Source: Verrucomicrobiota bacterium
GTDB taxonomy: Bacteria > Verrucomicrobiota > Verrucomicrobiia > CAIQCK01
Reading direction: 5' to 3'
Length of the DNA stretch: 49,690 nt
NCBI GenBank assembly: GCA_026397915.1
Contig: JAPLTX010000006.1
Location: 1-49,690, forward strand
In this document: positions 34,128 through 42,362 of the stretch, piece after piece
How the letters are laid out: each line of letters starts with the position of its first letter
How positions within the stretch are numbered: position 1 is the stretch's first letter
Program-made: the position numbers and the translations under genes
Notes under the pieces: generated by a model
Told to the model about the DNA's origin: nothing
Databases searched by the model: none
Seen by the model: the letters and a program-made list of their open reading frames with translations, nothing else

Positions 34128-34218
34128 CGGCGGCACGCAGCCGACAGACTGAGTTGACAACGGCGCGGCAGTTTCGCACGCTCAGCCGGCGCGAATGCCG
34201 CGCTGATTGGAGCGACTC

Positions 34219-35145
34219 ATGGCGACTGTGCAAATCCGGAAGATGACCAAGGCGGACCGCGTTGAAGTCAGCGAGCTGATTCACTTCTCCACCAACCACT
34301 GGTATCAAACCCACGGCCGCGCGCCGATCTTCAGCGGCGGACCGGCGCTGACCGAAGTGTTCTTCGACGTTTACGAAGCGCTCGATCCCGGCTGCGGCGT
34401 GGTGGCCGTTCATCCCAACGGCCGGCTCATCGGTTCGTGCTTCTATCATCCGCGCGAGACGCACGTTTCGCTCGGCATCATGAACTCGCATCCAAGCTAC
34501 GCCGGCTGCGGCATGGCGCGCGCGCTGTTGGAGTGGATCATCCGGTTCGCGGAGCGCGAGGGGAAACCAGTGCGGCTCGTCAGCAGCGCGATGAACCTCG
34601 ATTCGTTCTCGCTCTACACGCGGGCGGGCTTCGTTCCGCGCTGCGCGTATCAGGACATGTTCCTGCCGGTGCCAAAGGGCGGACTGAAGGCCCGGCCGCC
34701 CGGCGTCAAACGCGTCCGACCCGCGCGGCTCGACGACGTGCCAGCCATCGGGCAACTGGAGTTAGAGGTAGCGGGCATCCGGCGTGAGAAGGATTACCGC
34801 TACTTCATCAAGAACCGCCCCGGCTTCTGGCATGCATCGGTTATTGAAGGCGACGGTGGGCGGATTGAAGGCTTCTGCGCGTCCTCGGCGCATGCGGCCC
34901 TCAACATGGTCGGGCCGGGCTTCGCGCGCGGTCCGCAGGAGGCGGCTGCGTTGTTGTGGACCGAACTCGACCGCCATCGCGGCCGGACGCCGGTGTTTCT
35001 CGTGCCGGTGGATTGCGCGACGCTGGTGCAGACGGCCTACGCTTGGGGCGCCCGGAACTGCGAGCTGCATTTCAGCCAGGTTCGTGGAGCGTTCCAGCCT
35101 TTCCGCGGCGTGAACCTCCCCACGTTCCTGCCTGAGACAGCATGA
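34219..35145 (+). CDS. tandem GNAT acetyltransferase-like protein
   Basis: The ATG has GGAG about seven bases upstream. The 308-residue protein has two GNAT-like halves: an N-terminal one with the acetyl-CoA loop region SHPSYAGCGMARALLEWIIR and LYTRAGFVPRC, and a more divergent C-terminal one (VKRVRPARLDDVPAIGQLEL ...). Such double-GNAT proteins acetylate small molecules or proteins; the substrate is unknown. It stands between the peptidase gene and a convergent exported-protein gene. Confidence 0.8.
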   Translation: MATVQIRKMTKADRVEVSELIHFSTNHWYQTHGRAPIFSGGPALTEVFFDVYEALDPGCGVVAVHPNGRLIGSCFYHPRETHVSLGIMNSHPSYAGCGMARALLEWIIRFAEREGKPVRLVSSAMNLDSFSLYTRAGFVPRCAYQDMFLPVPKGGLKARPPGVKRVRPARLDDVPAIGQLELEVAGIRREKDYRYFIKNRPGFWHASVIEGDGGRIEGFCASSAHAALNMVGPGFARGPQEAAALLWTELDRHRGRTPVFLVPVDCATLVQTAYAWGARNCELHFSQVRGAFQPFRGVNLPTFLPETA

Positions 35146-35234
35146 GGTTGCTACTGAGCGGCGACGGCGACAGTCATCTGGATTTTCATCACGACGTGTC
35201 GCTCTCCGGACATTCTGTCGCGTTTCAGCAAAGA

Positions 35235-37574
35235 TCACCTCTGCGTAATTACGAACGGGATGGCCGGTAGCGTGGCGGGCGAGTGCTGACCCGACGGCGG
35301 GGCCTTCCCTACCGAGGTGGTGATGGTCAGGCTGCCTTTCTGGCCGGGCTTCACTTTCGCGTCGCACTGGAGCACGATCTCGCCGCCGTCGCGGGAGGGC
35401 GAAACCTTTTTGATGGTCAGGCCCTCCGGCGCGTTGCTCAGTTCGAGGCGAGCTTTGTTGGAGAACATAGCTGGCGGCGCGACAATCCGCACCCGGGCCG
35501 TGCCGCCGGCGGGAATCTTGACGGGCAGGTCACCGAGGATCCTTGGCGGACCTGCGATCTTGTAGCTTCCGGTCATCGCCAGTTTCAGTTCGTTGGCTGG
35601 AACGAGATGGCGGTATTCGAACGCCTGCATCATGTCTTCCGCGGGCAGGGCCAGATGGGAAACCTCGCGGCCTTGGATCGTCGCGCGACCTTCGAGCTTG
35701 AGGACGGCGGGCAGCGTTTCAATCGTCGGCTGGACAGTGAGCGTCAGCCGCGCCACGGCTTGGGTGGCCGGCACGTCGGCGGCGCTGAGCTTGAATCCTT
35801 CGGGCGCGTCCTTCAACGAGAGCGCAATGTCGCCAGCGAAGCCGTCTTTGCGCAACGCATACACAGTGAGCGGGACGGCCTTGCCGGCGCGCGCGCTCAC
35901 GCTGGCGGGCACGATACGCAAGTCAAAATCCGGCCGCGGGGCGCTGATGCGCAGGCGATAGGAGTGCTCCGGACCGCCTTTGTGCTGCGCGTCGCTCAGA
36001 TGGAGGTAATAAGTGCCGTTGGTGGGCAGCGTGGCTTGCAGATACGAATCGGCTTGATGCGTCGTCAGCCCCGCGCCCTTGTCCGCGTGGTCGTCGTTGA
36101 ACGCGATCTGGTTGCCGGAGGCATCGGTCAATTTGAGCACGGAGTCGAGCGGCGAGTTCAGCCGGCGCGCCATGACTTCGGCAACGATTTGGTCGCCAGC
36201 GCGGCCCTCGAAGCAAAACACGTCGGCGTCTTCCGGCAAATCAATGCGGCCGTTGATGATGACGGGCAGCGTAATGCGACGCGCGGTTTCCGGCGTGTTG
36301 TTGGGTTCATCTTCCAGACGCTCCGGCAACGTGTCCACCGCGAACGGCACGAAGTTGGAAATATGTCCGTCCTTGCGCACGGAGAGTTGATGAATGCCCG
36401 GCGCCTTGTCTTTGCCTTCCACAACAAGTTTGGAATCGGGCAGGTTCCAGCCCATCGCTTCGACGGTGGTCTGCGCGCCAGCGGGGCCGCCGAGCGGGAA
36501 GATGCCCGTCACGAACGGCAGTTCGCCGACGGTGATGCGATAGACGAAGTCCTCGCGACCGCGGTAAAGCGAGTCCTTGATTGCGATGACGTATTCGCCG
36601 TCGTCGGGAACATCAAGGTGGAGCACGGGGTCGGGATTGAAACGGAACGAGTCGGCGTAGGCCAGTTCCTTGCCGGCCGCGTTGCGGAGCGAGAGCGTAG
36701 CCTGAAACCAGCCGGGCACGGCGTCGGAGATGTAGGGAATCAGTTGCCGCGCGCTGACAGCGATGACAATCCGCTGACCTTTCTTAGCCGCGAACCGGTA
36801 GCTGTTGACCTCGCCGGGCAAGACCTGTCCGTTGATGGTCGCGGGCAGCGCGACGGTCATCTCCGTCTTCGGGTTGCTGGTCTGCGGTCGCTCGCGGGAT
36901 TTCTCGATGACGCTCTTAACCTGCGTGACCGTTTCCGAGGCGACTTCAGAAAACTCCGTCACTTGGCCGACGTGGAACGCAAGCGGATTGGACATGCCCG
37001 ACTGGCCGGCGACTCTGATCTCACGTGGGCCGGGTTCCGCGTCCGCAGCCAACGTCACTTGTGCGACAAGAATGTCCGCCAGCGCGGGCGTGGGAGCTTT
37101 TCGGATGGCGCCGGCAGGCTTGCGCACGAGAGCGGCGAGCTTCTGCTTCGTTTCCGACAGCAACTTTCCGTCTTCGGGCGTCCACGCAGCCCCACTCGGC
37201 GCGTTCGCCGCAGCTTGCGGCTTCTCCTTTCCACCGCGTTGTTTGGCGGGCTTCCCGGCTTGAGGAGCGGCTAGCCGTTTCGCTTCCAGCGCATCCACCT
37301 TTGCCTTCAGTTCCAGATACTCGCGAAACTCCTGCGGCGTCAGCGGCCGGGCGCGTTCGAGCATGACGGCCTGGACGCCACTGCCGGAGACAAACACCTC
37401 CTTGAGATCCTTCAGCCTCTGACCGCCGATGACCACTTGGAAGGTCGTGCCTTGCTGGCCGCCGGCGGGATAGACGTAGCCAATCCGCGGGGCGGGTTGC
37501 TGCGCGTGCAAGGCCGGCGTCATCGCCATGGAAGCCACCAGCCAAAGAACCGCCTGCCATTGAATCAGACTCAT
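35235..37574 (-). CDS. exported protein with pre-peptidase C-terminal domains
   Basis: The 779-residue protein has a signal peptide (AVLWLVASMAMTPALHAQ), an IPT/TIG-like start (GYVYPAGGQQGTTFQVVIGGQ), a Lys/Ala-rich linker around 110-140, and then two segments of pre-peptidase C-terminal (PPC) type (EVNSYRFAAKKGQRIVIAVS; DADVFCFEGRAGDQIVAEVM with TNGTYYLHLSD), followed by Ig-like beta domains. This layout is well known in Planctomycetota and Verrucomicrobiota, where such genes usually precede cytochrome/DUF1549-type genes; none is present here. No catalytic motif is seen, so a cell-surface or periplasmic binding role is inferred. Confidence 0.8.
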   Translation of the reverse strand: MSLIQWQAVLWLVASMAMTPALHAQQPAPRIGYVYPAGGQQGTTFQVVIGGQRLKDLKEVFVSGSGVQAVMLERARPLTPQEFREYLELKAKVDALEAKRLAAPQAGKPAKQRGGKEKPQAAANAPSGAAWTPEDGKLLSETKQKLAALVRKPAGAIRKAPTPALADILVAQVTLAADAEPGPREIRVAGQSGMSNPLAFHVGQVTEFSEVASETVTQVKSVIEKSRERPQTSNPKTEMTVALPATINGQVLPGEVNSYRFAAKKGQRIVIAVSARQLIPYISDAVPGWFQATLSLRNAAGKELAYADSFRFNPDPVLHLDVPDDGEYVIAIKDSLYRGREDFVYRITVGELPFVTGIFPLGGPAGAQTTVEAMGWNLPDSKLVVEGKDKAPGIHQLSVRKDGHISNFVPFAVDTLPERLEDEPNNTPETARRITLPVIINGRIDLPEDADVFCFEGRAGDQIVAEVMARRLNSPLDSVLKLTDASGNQIAFNDDHADKGAGLTTHQADSYLQATLPTNGTYYLHLSDAQHKGGPEHSYRLRISAPRPDFDLRIVPASVSARAGKAVPLTVYALRKDGFAGDIALSLKDAPEGFKLSAADVPATQAVARLTLTVQPTIETLPAVLKLEGRATIQGREVSHLALPAEDMMQAFEYRHLVPANELKLAMTGSYKIAGPPRILGDLPVKIPAGGTARVRIVAPPAMFSNKARLELSNAPEGLTIKKVSPSRDGGEIVLQCDAKVKPGQKGSLTITTSVGKAPPSGQHSPATLPAIPFVITQR

Positions 37575-37663
37575 AGAGTGCTCCGTGGGTTACGTGAGTG
37601 ATTGTATTTCAACACGAATGAAACACCGATACAACCTCGGCGTTTCCCCAACTCGCTCGCTTC

Positions 37664-38398
37664 TCACGTCGCCCAACGCGGCAGGTGCTTCCACATGTCG
37701 CGGAGTTGGCGGTTGGCGTGACGGTAATCGGGACAGTGGCTCGCCACGAGCGCCCAGAATCGCCGGGAGTGGTTCATCTCTGCGAGATGGCAGAGTTCGT
37801 GGACGAGCACGTAGTCCGCTAGCTCCGGCGACAGAAACAGCAGCTTGGCGTTGAGCGAGATAGTTTTGTGCCGCGAGCAGCTTCCCCAGCGCGACCGTTG
37901 CCGCCGGATGCTAATGCGCTGGCAGTGAAGCCCCGTCCGCTGACTGACGCCGTGCAACAGTGGTGGCAAATGCTCGCGCGCTTGTGTCATGAGCCAGCGG
38001 GCCAGCGCTGCGCGGCAGGCTTTCTCGTTGCTGATGCGGCCGATGATCCGCAGGCAATCCGCGCCGGCGTCGCGAACCATCACGCGCCGCGAGGCTGTCT
38101 CAACGGCTTCCACCCGCCAGACGCGACTGATTACCGGCAGTTCAACCTTCGCCGGCAACTGCCACGGTTGCGGCGGGCCGAAAATCTTCAGGTGCGCCGC
38201 CAAGCGGTCGAGCGCGGCGCGAATCCAGCGTTGCTTGCGCCGCAGCACGTCTGGCACCACTGACGGGTCGTAGCCTTTCGGCAGGACCACCTCCAAGCCG
38301 TGCTGCAACGTCACGCGCAGCCCAACGCAGCGGGCGCGGGCGCTCTCGCGTAGCCGGTAGGCAAACGGCGCGTTATCGAAGGGAAATTCCGGTTGCAT
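37664..38398 (-). CDS. YgjP-like zinc metallopeptidase (DUF45)
   Basis: The 244-residue cytosolic protein has the DUF45/YgjP core: RQRSRWGSCS, ISLNAKLLFLSPELADYVLV and the metal motif HELCHLAEMNHSRRFW (HExxH plus a downstream His), then CPDYR. The start MQPEFPFDN (38398) is chosen over a longer open frame because the upstream residues have no pattern. It begins 7 bases after the GH16 fusion gene, so it is probably co-transcribed. The cellular target is unknown. Confidence 0.88.
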   Translation of the reverse strand: MQPEFPFDNAPFAYRLRESARARCVGLRVTLQHGLEVVLPKGYDPSVVPDVLRRKQRWIRAALDRLAAHLKIFGPPQPWQLPAKVELPVISRVWRVEAVETASRRVMVRDAGADCLRIIGRISNEKACRAALARWLMTQAREHLPPLLHGVSQRTGLHCQRISIRRQRSRWGSCSRHKTISLNAKLLFLSPELADYVLVHELCHLAEMNHSRRFWALVASHCPDYRHANRQLRDMWKHLPRWAT

Positions 38399-38405
38399 CG
38401 CGGGG

Positions 38406-40145
38406 TCAGCGGACCGGCGCCAGCGGAATCCGGATGTTGAAGGAGTGCTCGCGCTTCTTGTCCACGTCGCACGCGAACATGAGGACGACGGGCCGGTCGT
38501 TCTCGAAGTAAAGCTGGGGGCGCTCCAGCGAGTGGAGCTTCTGTTTCCCGCCGCCTTCCCACGCGATCTCCGTCGTCGCCACAAGCGGATGCGGCGCCAG
38601 CTTCCAGTCGAAGCCGTCGTCGGACACGAACAGCGCGGTGGACTTGCCCGCGCCGGTGAAGTGGCCGGCATTGTCCTTCACGATCGCCCAGTAGCGGCCG
38701 TCCGTCGACCAGATGAACGGGTCCTCGGCGGCGAACGCCACGCCTTCCTTCGCGAAGACGGGCGTCGGGTATTTCTTGAACGGCCCGGTCGGCGAGTCGC
38801 TCGTGGCCACGCAATGCAGCACCGGCCCGCCGAACGGCAGCTTGTTCTTGTCGGCGACGGCTTTATAGACCATCAGGTAACCGCCGCCGGGCCGCGCGGT
38901 AACAGTCGGGTTGGCGCAGCAGAGCGCATCGAAGAAACCCGGAGTCGGCGCGATGACCGGCTTGTCGAGGCGCTTCCACGGCCCGTCAGGAGAGTCCGCC
39001 ACTGCGACGCCGATGCGCTGGTTGTTGCGGTGCGTCCAGTTCAGCGTCTTCATCGCCGCGCCGTCGCCGGTGTTGCCCATGTAGTAGATGTAATACTTCT
39101 TGCCGAACTTGAGGACGGTGGGATTGTGCGTGCAGAGGCCGTCCCAGAACTCCTTGCCGCGCGCCGGCAACGCCACGTCCTTGTGCCGGAACGGCCCCAG
39201 CGGCGAGTCGCCGACGGCGTGCGCGACCTCTGAGTGCGTCACCCATGCGTTGTGGCCAAGTTTGCGCGGCCAGCGGGAGTAGAAGAGGTGGCACTTGCCG
39301 TCGTCGCCTTTCACCATCGTGCCGCACCAGATGTAGTAATCGGGATCGCTGAACTTCGCCGCCGCTGGCACGGGCCGGAGCATGGCGTTGAAATCGAGGC
39401 CCGCCGCTGGCTTCGCGTCGCGCCGCTGATAGACGCGCACGTAATCCACATCCATGCTCGTGCCGTCAATCTTGTCGGTGACGGGGCCGGCCCACTTGAT
39501 GATCGCCGAACTGAGCCAGACCGGCGCGTGGCCGCGAGCGACGGTGTTGGTCTCGCGGCGGATCTCCCTGCCGTCGAAATACCAGGCCAGTTCCTTCGCG
39601 TTCCACTCAAAGCCGTAAACGTGGAACTCCTTGGCGAGGTCGCAACCCTCTGCGCGCCACTTCTTGCTCTTGGCCCAGTGCTTGCCGGACCAGTTGTGGA
39701 TGTTCATGTTCACCGAGTCGGGCGAGTGGCCTTCGTTGATGTCTAGTTCGAAGCGGCCTGGCGCGTTGCCCGGCAGGCGGTTCATGATCCAGAACGAATT
39801 GTTCAGCCCCGTCGCCGCGCCGTAGCGATAACGGCACTCGAAGTAGCCGTAGCAGAACTGCCGCGTGGTCCACATGCTGCCGGAGGTCCAATCCTGCCCG
39901 CCGCGCTTCTCCTTCTTGTTGAGCAGGCGGCAGAAACCGTTTTCGACGACGACGTTCTCGCGCCATCGGCTGCAAAGGATGTGGCCGCTGGGGCCGTTCT
40001 GAAAATCCCAGTTCTTGTCGAGGTCGGCGGTCGCGCCGTCGAACTCGTCGCTGAAGACCAACTCCCATTCCGCACCCTTGGGCGGCTCAGCCGAAGCGAT
40101 GCCGGCAGCGATGATAACAAGCAAGAGCGATATCCAAACTTTCAT
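38406..40145 (-). CDS. secreted GH16 plus five-bladed-propeller glycosidase fusion
   Basis: The 579-residue protein has a signal peptide (KVWISLLLVIIAAGIASA). Residues 25-255 form a GH16 domain: WELVFSDEFDG, QFCYGYFECRYRYG and the catalytic motif ELDINE (Glu133, Asp135, Glu138), the E-x-D-x-x-E pattern of retaining laminarinases, agarases and carrageenases. Residues 260-579 look like a five-bladed propeller of the GH43/GH117 type (DYYIWCGTMV, WDGLCTHNPTVLKFGKKYYI, FFDALCCANPTV, AEDPFIWSTDGRYW). The pair could cut a polymer and trim the product. Agar/carrageenan-like substrates are a guess. Confidence 0.87.
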   Translation of the reverse strand: MKVWISLLLVIIAAGIASAEPPKGAEWELVFSDEFDGATADLDKNWDFQNGPSGHILCSRWRENVVVENGFCRLLNKKEKRGGQDWTSGSMWTTRQFCYGYFECRYRYGAATGLNNSFWIMNRLPGNAPGRFELDINEGHSPDSVNMNIHNWSGKHWAKSKKWRAEGCDLAKEFHVYGFEWNAKELAWYFDGREIRRETNTVARGHAPVWLSSAIIKWAGPVTDKIDGTSMDVDYVRVYQRRDAKPAAGLDFNAMLRPVPAAAKFSDPDYYIWCGTMVKGDDGKCHLFYSRWPRKLGHNAWVTHSEVAHAVGDSPLGPFRHKDVALPARGKEFWDGLCTHNPTVLKFGKKYYIYYMGNTGDGAAMKTLNWTHRNNQRIGVAVADSPDGPWKRLDKPVIAPTPGFFDALCCANPTVTARPGGGYLMVYKAVADKNKLPFGGPVLHCVATSDSPTGPFKKYPTPVFAKEGVAFAAEDPFIWSTDGRYWAIVKDNAGHFTGAGKSTALFVSDDGFDWKLAPHPLVATTEIAWEGGGKQKLHSLERPQLYFENDRPVVLMFACDVDKKREHSFNIRIPLAPVR

Positions 40146-40229
40146 TCTTGGTTTCCAATAAAACACGCACACCAAGCGCGTCGAAGGCGTCCAATCTTCC
40201 TGCGAATCCCCGCCGCGTGATGTCGCCCG

Positions 40230-41096
40230 CTACAGCTCGAGCGTCATCCCTTCGGCACAGGCGAAACACTCAATGTTGCTGCGGGCCTCGCGGATGCGCT
40301 CGCGGCAAACCTCGACCTGCCGGTCGAGGTCGTCGTCGGTGCGGTCGGGGTCGTGGTGAAAGAGGCCGAGGCGTTTGACGCCAGCGGCGATGGCCAAATC
40401 CACGGTATCAGCATAAGTGGAGTGGCCCCATCCGCGGGTGCGCTGGTATTCCGTGTCGGTGTATTGCGCATCGTGGATAAGGAGGTCTGCGCCACGGCAA
40501 AACTCAACGTAAGCTGCGCGGTCCAGCCCGCCCTCGTGCTGGAAACCAAGTTCGTTGTCGGGGAAGAATACGAAAGCCTTTCCTTTTTCGACGAACTTGA
40601 AACCATAGCCGCCGTTGGGATGATTCAGCGGTGCAGGCGAGACTTCCATGCCGTCGAAGCGGCAGGGGCCGGGTTCCTGATGCGGTCGTTCGCAGCAGAA
40701 ATCGAACTGCGCCTTCAACAGGCTGAAGTCCACCGGAAAGAACGGCGCTTTCATCTGGCGGCTGAGATACCGCTTGATGGAATCCTGCGCGTGCGGGCCG
40801 CCGCAGAAAATGATGTGGTAGTTGGGGAAATACGCCGGCTCGAAGAACGGAAAACCGACCAGATGGTCCCAATGCGAGTGACTGAAGAAGAAGCGGATGT
40901 GCGAAATCTTTTTCTCGCGGCGCAACGCCTTGCCAAGCAGACGCACGCCGGAACCGGCGTCCACGACAATGTTTTGGCCGGCGGCCTCACCGTCAGCGGT
41001 CCGGATTTCCACGCACGTCGTGTTGCCGCCGTAGCGCAACGTTGTCGCCCCCGGCGTAGTGATCGAACCGCGACAGCCCCAGATCTTGATTTTCAT
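40230..41096 (-). CDS. MBL-fold hydrolase, RNase Z / phosphodiesterase-like
   Basis: The 288-residue cytosolic protein begins MKIKIWGCRGSITTPG and has YGGNTTCVEI, FFFSHSHWDHLVGFPFF (about 69-85), an Asp in LLIHDAQYTDTEY and GHSTYADTVDLAI with a late His pair FHHDPDRTDD. This fits MBL phosphodiesterase-like proteins related to RNase Z and PhnP. The exact substrate is unknown. It lies 48 bases downstream of the MFS gene and 84 bases upstream of the GH16 fusion. The presence of a PHP phosphodiesterase nearby makes a phosphoester role attractive but unproven. Confidence 0.82.
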   Translation of the reverse strand: MKIKIWGCRGSITTPGATTLRYGGNTTCVEIRTADGEAAGQNIVVDAGSGVRLLGKALRREKKISHIRFFFSHSHWDHLVGFPFFEPAYFPNYHIIFCGGPHAQDSIKRYLSRQMKAPFFPVDFSLLKAQFDFCCERPHQEPGPCRFDGMEVSPAPLNHPNGGYGFKFVEKGKAFVFFPDNELGFQHEGGLDRAAYVEFCRGADLLIHDAQYTDTEYQRTRGWGHSTYADTVDLAIAAGVKRLGLFHHDPDRTDDDLDRQVEVCRERIREARSNIECFACAEGMTLEL

Positions 41097-41144
41097 AGGT
41101 TGATGTAGGTGCTGATTCTACCGGTGGTCAACGAACACTTCCAC

Positions 41145-42308
41145 TCAAACCAGCAATGCCAATAGCACCGCCGCGACGCCGGCCAGACCTGCGCCGGTGT
41201 TGAATGCCACCGTCACGCCGAACTGCGTCCAGAGCCAGCCCATCAACAGGCTCGCTGGCAGCGCGCCGAAACCAATGGCGGCGTTGTAGAGGCCGAACGC
41301 GCGGCCGCGTTGTTCGCTCGGAAAGAAATCTGCCACGATGGCCCGCTCTGCTGCCTCCGTCATGCCGAAGAAGAACCCGTAGGCGATGAACAGCCCCCAG
41401 ATGTGCCACGCCTCGCTCGCCGCGCCGAAGCCGACATAGACAGCCGCGTAAACAATCCAGCCGCCGACGATCAACGCCTTGCGGCCGATCCGGTCGCTGA
41501 GCGCGCCCGCCGGCAGGCTGCTGCACATCTTCACGATGTGCAACGCCACCCAGAGCAGCGGCAACATCGCGTCGGCGATGCCGAGATCCTTGGCGCGCAG
41601 GATGAGGAACGCATCGCTGGAGTTGCCCAGCGTAAACAGAAACAGGAGAGCGAGGTATCGCTTGAACTTCGGCGTCGCGACAAACGGCGCGGCGTGGCTC
41701 TTCACGTCGCGCGCCGGCGCCACTTCCTTCGCGCCGAACGCCAGCACCGCCACGGCAAACACCATCGGCACGGCGGCGACCCAGAAAATCATGCGGTAAT
41801 CGGTCGTCACCCACGTCAGCAGCGCGAACGCGATCAGCGGGCCGACGATCGCGCCGGCGTGGTCCATCGAGCGTTGCAGGCCGAACGCCGCGCCGCGCCG
41901 GTCCGCCGGCACAGAGTCCGCCAGCAGCGCGTCGCGCGGCGCGGTGCGGATGCCTTTGCCGATGCGATCAATGAACCGCGCCGCCAGCACGTGCCAACCG
42001 ACAGCGGCGAGCGCGACCATCGGTCGCGTGAGACCGCTGAGCGCGTAGCCGCCCACCGCGAACGGTTTGCGCTTGGCCATCTTGTCCGACCACCAGCCGG
42101 AGACGATCTTGAGCAAGCTCGCCGTGCTCTCGGCGATGCCCTCGACCATGCCGACAAACGTCATGCTCGCGCCGAGCGTTGTCGTCAGGAACACCGGCAG
42201 CAGCGGATAGATGATCTCGCTGGACACGTCGGTGAAAAAGCTCGTCCAACCGAGCGCCCAAACGTTGCGGTGAAAACTGAAACGGGATACTGACATCGCA
42301 CGCAACAT
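41145..42308 (-). CDS. MFS transporter
   Basis: The 387-residue membrane protein has about 12 hydrophobic helices and the MFS loop motifs: WWSDKMAKRKPFAVGGYALSG between helices 2 and 3 and GALSDRIGRKALIVGG in the second half. It also has the pattern RIGKGIRTAPRDALLADSVP, seen in a widespread subgroup of uncharacterised MFS exporters or importers. The start may be at 42308 or at the next ATG (42296). It is 54 bases downstream of the TonB receptor on the same strand. Confidence 0.9.
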   Translation of the reverse strand: MLRAMSVSRFSFHRNVWALGWTSFFTDVSSEIIYPLLPVFLTTTLGASMTFVGMVEGIAESTASLLKIVSGWWSDKMAKRKPFAVGGYALSGLTRPMVALAAVGWHVLAARFIDRIGKGIRTAPRDALLADSVPADRRGAAFGLQRSMDHAGAIVGPLIAFALLTWVTTDYRMIFWVAAVPMVFAVAVLAFGAKEVAPARDVKSHAAPFVATPKFKRYLALLFLFTLGNSSDAFLILRAKDLGIADAMLPLLWVALHIVKMCSSLPAGALSDRIGRKALIVGGWIVYAAVYVGFGAASEAWHIWGLFIAYGFFFGMTEAAERAIVADFFPSEQRGRAFGLYNAAIGFGALPASLLMGWLWTQFGVTVAFNTGAGLAGVAAVLLALLV

Positions 42309-42362
42309 AGCACGGGCGCCGGCTGTTGCCAGTTACGGCCATGTGACAGGTTCAAACAAGAA

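Noticed and set aside
35283..37274. 663-codon plus-strand open frame
   Set aside because: Antisense of the pre-peptidase-domain protein, which has a signal peptide and recognisable domains.
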